Assembly: GCA_016198635.1 (NCBI GenBank)
Contig: JACQIF010000052.1
Span: 1-6,719 of the forward strand
Length of the DNA: 6,719 nt
Direction of reading: 5' to 3'
Source of the DNA: Candidatus Aenigmatarchaeota archaeon
Lineage (GTDB): Archaea; Aenigmatarchaeota; Aenigmatarchaeia; PWEA01; JACQIF01
The notes under the pieces were generated by a model. It did not search any database. It saw nothing but the letters and a program-made list of their open reading frames with translations, and was not told where the DNA came from. Both the position numbers and the translations under genes were made by a program. Shown piece by piece: positions 1-4,987 of this stretch. The first letter of the stretch is position 1, and the number at the start of each line of letters is the position of its first letter.

Positions 1-1812
1 ACGATAAAGGAGAAGATGTTATCAGCGAACGCGCACGTGCGCTGGCTCCCTGATTTCGCGAAAGAGCGGATGCGCAACCATCTTGCGGAGAGCCCGGACT
101 GGTGCATATCCAACCAACGCTTCTGGGGCATCCCGCTGCCCATATGGGTCTGCGGTTCATGCGAGCGTTACGAAGTGGTAGGCAGTGCGAAAGAATTGGA
201 TTTGAGAATGACAAACAAAATTGAACTCAATGACCTGCACAAGAATGTTGTAGACGGTGTTGAGCTTCACTGCTCATGTGGCTCAACGATGCGCCGCGTT
301 CCGGACCTGCTCAACGTATGGGTTGACTCTGGCATAGGGCCGTGGGCATCGCTCGGATACCCGCACAAGAACAAGGAGCTGTTCGAGCGCCTGTGGCCAG
401 TCGATCTCATAAACGAGAGCCAAGACCAGGTCCGCGGCTGGTTCTATGCGCTTCTGTTCATGGGCATCGCCACCTTCGACAAGAAGCCCTACGAAACAGC
501 CTGCCTTAACGGATGGGTCCTCGACGCAAAAGGCGAGAAGATGTCCAAGTCCCTTGGCAACGTCGTGGACGCGCAGCAGATGGTGGACGAACTGGGCGCG
601 GACGTGCTGCGGCTGTACGTCTGCAGCGGCGCGGCGCCTTGGGGCGTATACCGGTTCTCCTTCGACGAAGCGAAGAAACTGCACGCGCACATGAACATCC
701 TGCTGAACCTCAAGAACTTCGTAGACATGTACGGCTTAATGTTATCAACAGGGACTGTTAAGGGGGACGCAAACCGCTGGATAGTCTCCCGCGTCAACGG
801 GCTCGTACGCGACGTTACGGACGACCTGGAGAACTTCCGTTTCCACTATGCCGGACGAAAACTGACAGACTTCCTGCTCAACGACTTCTCGCGCACGTAC
901 ATGAAGACGGCGAAGGAAGGCGATGCCGCGGACGTCGGAAGGGCTGTAGGAACCGTACTTGACACGTATCTCCGCCTGCTGGCGCCCATATGCCCGTTCA
1001 TTTCTGAATATGTTTACCAGGAACTCTTCGGTGGATGGAAGCGCTCGATACATAGGGAAGGATGGCCGTCCACGGATCCCAAGAGCATAGATGAGCGTCT
1101 CGAGCGTGCATTCAGCGCTCTTGAAGCACTCACGGAAACCGCACTTTCGCTAAGACAGGATGCCGGCGTGGGCCTACGCTACCCAATAAAAGGGCTTGTA
1201 TTGTCAGGGCCAAAGGAACTAACAGACGCGGTGCTCTCATTGGAAGGGATTGTCAAAAATCTACTGAACGTCAAGGAGGTCACTGTAGGGAAAGCAAGGG
1301 TTTCATACGAAGTAAAGCTCAATTATGCCACGGCCGGACCCAAATACGGCAAGGATGTCAGGAAAATCGAGGCTGAACTGAAGAAGGCAGACCCTTCAAT
1401 GGTTATGAAGACGCTGGACAAGAACGGTTCCATGAATGTTGGAGGCGTTGAACTGACCAAGGAAGAGATAAAGGCGACTGTCACGTCGGAAGAGGGCCGC
1501 GCTTTCGTCACGGAACTTGGCGCAGGTGTCGTGGTTCTTGATACAAAGGAGACCGCGGGTGTCATGGAAGAGTCATTGGTCCGCGAACTGTCGCGCGACG
1601 TCCAGCAGACGCGCAAGGCGCTGGGTCTCAAGATGAAAGACAGCGTAACGCTCGCACTGCACGCGGACAAGAATACTACGGATGTATTGAAGCGTTGGGC
1701 TGCCGAACTGCGCGCAGGCACAGGATCCACAAAACTGCTCTTCGATACAAAACTGAAGAGCCCGAAGATGACGAAGTACAAGGGCTGGATCGTTGAATTC
1801 GAGGTCATGTGA
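1..1812 (+). CDS. ileS: Isoleucyl-tRNA synthetase, C-terminal ~60% (5' end outside window)
   Basis: Cytoplasmic class Ia enzyme that joins isoleucine to tRNA-Ile using ATP. The frame is open from base 1 (TIKEK before the first Met at 16), and TIKEKML matches the family's interior, so 16 is not the start. Window codons count from base 1. They show WCISNQRFWGIPLPIW (34-49), a zinc element with C51, C54 and H90/C91/C93, VWVDSG near 104-109, and the ATP-binding KMSKS loop at codons 180-184 (bases 538-552). An anticodon-binding helical domain and the archaeal-type C-terminal region (AGPKYGKDV) follow. About 603 codons are present; archaeal IleRS usually has about 1,040-1,070 residues. The HIGH motif and most of the editing domain are therefore outside the window. 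SNQRFWG replaces the more usual SRQRYWG. The stop TGA touches the next gene's ATG, which suggests co-transcription. Family identity is secure. Confidence 0.96.
   Translation, partial: TIKEKMLSANAHVRWLPDFAKERMRNHLAESPDWCISNQRFWGIPLPIWVCGSCERYEVVGSAKELDLRMTNKIELNDLHKNVVDGVELHCSCGSTMRRVPDLLNVWVDSGIGPWASLGYPHKNKELFERLWPVDLINESQDQVRGWFYALLFMGIATFDKKPYETACLNGWVLDAKGEKMSKSLGNVVDAQQMVDELGADVLRLYVCSGAAPWGVYRFSFDEAKKLHAHMNILLNLKNFVDMYGLMLSTGTVKGDANRWIVSRVNGLVRDVTDDLENFRFHYAGRKLTDFLLNDFSRTYMKTAKEGDAADVGRAVGTVLDTYLRLLAPICPFISEYVYQELFGGWKRSIHREGWPSTDPKSIDERLERAFSALEALTETALSLRQDAGVGLRYPIKGLVLSGPKELTDAVLSLEGIVKNLLNVKEVTVGKARVSYEVKLNYATAGPKYGKDVRKIEAELKKADPSMVMKTLDKNGSMNVGGVELTKEEIKATVTSEEGRAFVTELGAGVVVLDTKETAGVMEESLVRELSRDVQQTRKALGLKMKDSVTLALHADKNTTDVLKRWAAELRAGTGSTKLLFDTKLKSPKMTKYKGWIVEFEVM
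1801..1805 (+). promoter_or_regulatory. Shine-Dalgarno-like GAGGT for the DHH gene
   Basis: GAGGT lies inside the last ileS codons, 7 nt before the ATG at 1813, and is complementary to the archaeal 16S 3' end (CACCTC core). It supports 1813 as the start and translation coupled to ileS termination. It contrasts with the genes that have a TATA box about 27 nt from the ATG and no Shine-Dalgarno. Confidence 0.6.
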
Positions 1813-2910
1813 ATGCCGGCTAAAAAATCGGCCGTTCCTACAATGCCTTTCGGCTTGGACAAAGCACGAAAGTTCCTTGACAGCACGAAATCCTATGGGA
1901 TCGTGTTTGACAAGGACTCGGACGGTATCTGTTCGGCTGCGCTTATCGTGAAGTACATGCGCTCGCGCGGCATCACGACCGTATTCGCTCAGGCGAAAGA
2001 CGAGACAGGGATTAACGTCTCTGCAGGGCTTCTTGAACAGATGAACGCGTGCGAAACGCTTGTCACATGCGACCTCCCCATCGACCAGTCGGGCTTCGTG
2101 AACGCGTTGAACGTAAAGCGCTTACTCGTTATAGACCACCACACGCCTGTCAAGAACATGAGTTCAAAGAGCGTCGTACACATCAACCCGCGGTTCGAGG
2201 ATGCGCAGATATACAGGCCTACGTCCTATCTTGCTTATGCGCTTACGCAGCCTTTCTCTTTACGTTACGCATGGATAGCAGGCATAGGCGTGCTTGGGGA
2301 TTATGGATTAAAGGACTGCAAGGATCTCGTGGATGTCGTCGCACGCGACTATCCGCAGCTCGTCACGAAAAACCCTTACGACCAGCGCGAGATGTGGAAG
2401 AGCGGCCTCGGCATGCTCTCTGCCATACTGGCCGCAGCCTACGGCGTCAAGAGCTCCACAGGCTCGACGCAGGCGTTTGAGATAGTTTCACACGCAGAAC
2501 GTCCCGAGGACGTGACATCGAGCGAGCTGATGCAGTACTATGACGAGTTTCAGGGCGAACTCGAACGCGTTATAGATGATTTTGAGCGCAACGCCACGCG
2601 CTTCTCCAGAGCGAACGCATACCTCTACAAGCTGGACAGCAAGTACAAGATAATGTCCGTGCTCTCGACGCTTGTTTCTGAAAAACATCCCGACGCTGTC
2701 ATAATCCTTTATAGGGAGACCGCATACCACGTTGAGATGTCCACGCGCTGCCAGAGCGGGCGCATTGACGTGGCAGAGATGATGTCTGCGCTCACGCGGG
2801 GCATCGGCACGGGCGGCGGCCATCCGAAAGCAGCCGGCGGTGAAGCTGACATAGAACACGGCGAGGAGCTGCTGGAACGAATCAGAAGGAAGTTTGAAGG
2901 ACTCAATTAG
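1813..2910 (+). CDS. DHH/DHHA1-family phosphoesterase, archaeal RecJ-like
   Basis: A 365-aa cytoplasmic protein of the DHH superfamily, whose members hydrolyse phosphodiester bonds with Mn2+ (RecJ/GAN exonucleases, nanoRNases, cyclic-dinucleotide phosphodiesterases). The motifs appear in order. Motif I is FDKDSDGICSAA with D33, D35 and D37; motif II is D87 in TCDLPID; motif III is D108-H109-H110; motif IV is D163 in LGDYG. The DHHA1 substrate-binding motif GGGHPKAAGG is at 334-343. All expected metal ligands are present, so the enzyme looks active. No signal peptide, membrane segment or extra C-terminal domain is visible. It is shorter than archaeal RecJ/GAN proteins (roughly 450-480 aa as I recall), so the substrate stays open: single-strand DNA, RNA ends or short oligonucleotides. 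The ATG abuts the ileS TGA and follows a GAGGT site. The stop lies 30 nt from a convergent gene. Superfamily is sure; the RecJ role is inferred. Confidence 0.9.
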   Translation: MPAKKSAVPTMPFGLDKARKFLDSTKSYGIVFDKDSDGICSAALIVKYMRSRGITTVFAQAKDETGINVSAGLLEQMNACETLVTCDLPIDQSGFVNALNVKRLLVIDHHTPVKNMSSKSVVHINPRFEDAQIYRPTSYLAYALTQPFSLRYAWIAGIGVLGDYGLKDCKDLVDVVARDYPQLVTKNPYDQREMWKSGLGMLSAILAAAYGVKSSTGSTQAFEIVSHAERPEDVTSSELMQYYDEFQGELERVIDDFERNATRFSRANAYLYKLDSKYKIMSVLSTLVSEKHPDAVIILYRETAYHVEMSTRCQSGRIDVAEMMSALTRGIGTGGGHPKAAGGEADIEHGEELLERIRRKFEGLN

Positions 2911-2940
2911 CTCATGGCTGTAACGCGTACCGTTGGGCAC

Positions 2941-3333
2941 TCAAGGAGCCAGCGTGAACTCGTCGTACAAAACATAATTAAACGACGTCAGGTTGACAGT
3001 AAACGTTGTATCCTGCTTTGCCATGCCAGCGCATGGCTGCGTGTACGTTACGTTCAACAGCATGCGCCTCTGCTGCACCGTTCTCTCCGCATCGGCTTTT
3101 ATTTCGTCCAGGTTGCTCTTGAGCACGGGGCACTGGCCAACGACGTACGCACGCACAAAGGAGTCCTTTAGGTTCGAGAACAGATAATCTTCTTGAAGCG
3201 TGAACGGCACGGACGCGTCAGCGAGGTTGTATCCCGCGAAGAGGAACTGGATGCCCACGAGCGTGAAGGCAACGACTATAGTTGATATGATAAAGAACTG
3301 CCCGTGGTTCTCCGTTTTCCCGATGCCTTTCAT
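2941..3333 (-). CDS. Small membrane-anchored protein with pilin-like N-terminus, hypothetical
   Basis: No named family recognised. The 130-aa product begins MKGIGKTENHGQFFII, a short polar lead followed by a hydrophobic segment at about residues 13-34. This resembles archaeal class III (prepilin-like) signal sequences, where a peptidase would cut after G11 and leave Q12 at the new N-terminus. The usual Glu at +5 of mature pilins is missing, so a plain N-terminal anchor is also possible. The remaining ~95 residues are predicted outside the cell. They carry two cysteines (C68, C101), which could form a disulfide, and two N-glycosylation sequons (N94-V-T, N114-L-T). The start at 3333 puts the hydrophobic segment next to the N-terminus and leaves 10 nt after the upstream stop. 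The longer frame to 3423 would overlap the upstream gene by 80 nt. It is the last gene of a probable operon. No convincing Shine-Dalgarno is seen. Confidence 0.75.
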   Translation of the reverse strand: MKGIGKTENHGQFFIISTIVVAFTLVGIQFLFAGYNLADASVPFTLQEDYLFSNLKDSFVRAYVVGQCPVLKSNLDEIKADAERTVQQRRMLLNVTYTQPCAGMAKQDTTFTVNLTSFNYVLYDEFTLAP

Positions 3334-3343
3334 GCACAACACA

Positions 3344-3823
3344 TCAACAAAGTTTTGCTGTCTTCGTAAATGATATTTCCAGTTGGATTTCTCCAAGTTT
3401 CCCTTGAACACGGACTGTTTCATTGTTCTCTGGTACGTAGTGGCCGAAGTTGCCGTCCGAATACTTCAACAGATACGTTCCGTTATTTTTCTCTTCAATA
3501 TCCAAAGACTCTGCGGTAGAAGGTCCAACACCAACGCCGCCAATATTCAGGGTTTGGTTGCAAGAGTTCCTGACAAGCAGGACTCCGCCATTACAATTAT
3601 TTATCTCGAACCCGAGGCACGCTATATGCGGGTCTTTGAAGTTCTCTATTATTGTTTTTCCGAAGCATCCTCCGATAGGAGGCGTGCCCTTGTACTCTAT
3701 GCAGCCGGGCGCAGGGCTATCCCGTATTATTTCAAAGGGTTCGGGGGCCAAGTAACCGTTAAGGAATAGCACTCCGGCAACAAGAACCGCCATAATGACT
3801 ATTCCCATCCTGCTTTTGCCCAT
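3344..3823 (-). CDS. Secreted/anchored Cys-containing surface protein, hypothetical
   Basis: No named family recognised. In the 159-aa product, residues 1-6 are short and basic (MGKSRM) and about 7-22 form one membrane helix or uncleaved signal (GIVIMAVLVAGVLFLNG). The outer part, from about residue 25, holds C41, C53, C69, C77, C88 and the terminal C159. It also holds three sequons: N89-Q-T, N114-G-T and N134-E-T. The second half (NGTYLLKYSDG, ENNETVRVQG, EIQLEISF) alternates like beta strands and resembles the small beta domains of archaeal pilin-like or surface proteins. The start at 3823 lies 4 nt after the DUF424 stop and directly precedes the anchor. ATG 3808 (M6) is a possible alternative, and the frame to 3889 would run into DUF424. 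With the next gene it forms a tandem pair of exported proteins, perhaps parts of one surface structure. Confidence 0.75.
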   Translation of the reverse strand: MGKSRMGIVIMAVLVAGVLFLNGYLAPEPFEIIRDSPAPGCIEYKGTPPIGGCFGKTIIENFKDPHIACLGFEINNCNGGVLLVRNSCNQTLNIGGVGVGPSTAESLDIEEKNNGTYLLKYSDGNFGHYVPENNETVRVQGKLGEIQLEISFTKTAKLC

Positions 3824-3827
3824 ACAA

Positions 3828-4142
3828 TCACTGCAGCCTGACCATCTGGGCGTGCGGCACGCCGTTGACCCGTAGGATGCGCCCTGCATCGATAAGCCCC
3901 TGCTCTATAAGAAGCGCGACGGCCTTCTCGCCTGTGGCATTTATTATGGTAGCCTGCTCAAAGAGCCGGCGCGCCTTTATCTGCGTGCACTCTTCATCGA
4001 AATAGAAAGATTTTTTGGCATCCAATACAAGGATGTCTTCAGTGAAGACCCGACCCACGACGTCAGAGTCGCATATCGCCAGAATCGTCTCTCCATCTGC
4101 CTCATATATCTTGTAACAGAACGGCAGCATATCACTCTTCAT
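3828..4142 (-). CDS. DUF424 family protein (archaeal, function unknown)
   Basis: A 104-aa soluble protein with no signal or membrane segment. It matches the archaeal DUF424 family: an N-terminal beta-rich part (FCYKIYEADGETILAICDSD, with the VVGRVF turn), a middle FYFDEECTQIKARRLFEQAT, a helix ATGEKAVALLIEQGL, and the C-terminal signature GVPHAQMVRL at 94-103. The family has no proven function. I recall it being widespread in archaea and often beside translation or core-metabolism genes, so a housekeeping role is likely. The start is ambiguous. ATG 4142 (MKSDMLPF) lies 13 nt after the agmatinase stop; ATG 4130 (MLPFCYK) gives 100 aa and places the start close to the conserved KIYE segment. 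Neither has a clear Shine-Dalgarno. A weak TATA-like CTTTAAG sits 27-28 nt upstream of 4130. The longer frame to 4355 lies inside the agmatinase gene and is rejected. Confidence 0.88.
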   Translation of the reverse strand: MKSDMLPFCYKIYEADGETILAICDSDVVGRVFTEDILVLDAKKSFYFDEECTQIKARRLFEQATIINATGEKAVALLIEQGLIDAGRILRVNGVPHAQMVRLQ

Positions 4143-4155
4143 AACGCGCGTGCTC

Positions 4156-4953
4156 TTAAAGGTTGCCCAACGCACGGACAATAGTCCGCGCGGCCAGGTT
4201 CGCGGTGACGCCGCCAAGACGGTCAGACGCGACCTCTGCAATGTCAAAACCGATGACATTGTTTTTGAATATCTTGTCCAGTAGCGTGAAAACTTCCTGC
4301 GGTGAAAGCCCGCCAGGCTCGGGGAACCCTGTCTCCGGCGCGTATGCTGGGTCAAAGACGTCCACGTCTACTGTCACATACACCGTGCCTTCAAGTTTCT
4401 TTGGGAGCTTCGTCGCAACGCCGAGCTTTTTCATGGTCGCCTCCTGCTCCTTGGTCCAATCCCGCACGCCAAGCAGTACAACGTTGCAGCCAAGTTCACG
4501 CGCAGCGTGGTAGAGCCACGTCGCATGCGAGTACGCGACGCCTTCGTACGATTCGGACAGGTCTGTGTGTGCATCAAAAGAGACTATTGTTTTGGGTTTC
4601 AGTTCGCGGACGACCGACAGGGAAACAGAGTGTTCGCCTCCCAAAATAACAGGGAATATTTTTGGGTTCTGCTCGCGCAGCGAACGTATCGTATCGCGCA
4701 CACGCATATCAGTCTCCTCGAAGGAGCCGGGCGCAACGTCAACGTCGCCTGCGTCATGGATGTGAACGCTGACGCTTTTTTTCTTCTCGGATATGTAGAA
4801 GTTCACGTTCTTCAGCGCTGCACGAATGAGCGTCGGGCCGTAGCGCTGCAGTGGGTGGGCTATCGCTGTCGAGTCGAAAGGCACACCCACTACGCAAACG
4901 TCAGCCTCGTTAAGCGCATACTCTGTGGTAAAAGACTTCGATACGTGGAGCAT
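4156..4953 (-). CDS. speB: Agmatinase-type ureohydrolase (arginase superfamily)
   Basis: A 265-aa cytoplasmic binuclear-Mn2+ hydrolase that releases urea from a guanidino compound, most likely agmatine to putrescine. All six expected metal ligands are visible: H108 in GGEHS, D127, H129 and D131 in SFDAHTD, and D196 and D198 in TVDVDVFDP. Other family marks are GVPFDST (24-29), the active-site SHA at 142-144 (SHG in many relatives), ETGFPEPGGLS (207-217) and FDIAEV with E240. Length is near the lower end of the family. Where many agmatinases have RPGARFGP, this one has AHPLQRYGP, so arginase or another guanidino substrate cannot be excluded from sequence alone. Agmatine in archaea feeds putrescine and polyamine (hypusine) synthesis and the agmatidine modification of tRNA-Ile. 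It is the first gene of a probable four-gene operon. A TATA box centred 27 nt upstream supports the start at 4953 as a leaderless ATG. Confidence 0.88.
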   Translation of the reverse strand: MLHVSKSFTTEYALNEADVCVVGVPFDSTAIAHPLQRYGPTLIRAALKNVNFYISEKKKSVSVHIHDAGDVDVAPGSFEETDMRVRDTIRSLREQNPKIFPVILGGEHSVSLSVVRELKPKTIVSFDAHTDLSESYEGVAYSHATWLYHAARELGCNVVLLGVRDWTKEQEATMKKLGVATKLPKKLEGTVYVTVDVDVFDPAYAPETGFPEPGGLSPQEVFTLLDKIFKNNVIGFDIAEVASDRLGGVTANLAARTIVRALGNL

Positions 4954-4976
4954 GGTTCACGTGGGGAAAGAAAGGG

Positions 4977-4984
4977 ATAAATAA
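4977..4984 (-). promoter_or_regulatory. Archaeal TATA box for the agmatinase operon
   Basis: On the minus strand this reads TTATTTAT, centred about 27 nt upstream of the A of ATG 4953. That is the archaeal TATA-to-start-site distance, so transcription would begin at or next to the start codon and give a leaderless mRNA. The box lies 3 nt past the stop of the upstream repeat-protein gene, inside a 34-nt gap. A pyrimidine-rich run follows it (CCCTTTCTTTCCCC) and might also help end transcription from the upstream gene. A purine-rich AGAG just upstream could serve as a weak BRE. Confidence 0.65.
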
Positions 4985-4987
4985 GCT

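Noticed and set aside
283..690. 135-codon minus-strand frame inside ileS
   Set aside because: Antisense to the conserved KMSKS region, with no family features.
1323..1886. 187-codon minus-strand frame across the ileS/DHH junction
   Set aside because: Antisense to two conserved genes, with Ser/Phe-rich low-complexity translation typical of a shadow frame.
2049..2480. 143-codon + strand frame inside the DHH gene
   Set aside because: Overlaps the conserved DHH motifs in another frame; Arg- and His-rich composition of a shadow frame.
2911..2940. Palindromic site around ACGCGT in the convergent gap
   Set aside because: Only the 6-base core is symmetric. The flanks do not pair, so it is not a convincing hairpin or operator.
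2914..3171. 85-codon + strand frame starting right after the DHH stop
   Set aside because: It lies almost wholly antisense to the small membrane protein, has no recognisable motif and no start signal. The minus frame shows a clear anchor and pilin-like N-terminus.
4143..4355. N-terminal extension of the DUF424 frame to 4355
   Set aside because: Falls inside the conserved agmatinase C-terminal region, and the extra residues are basic with no match to the family.
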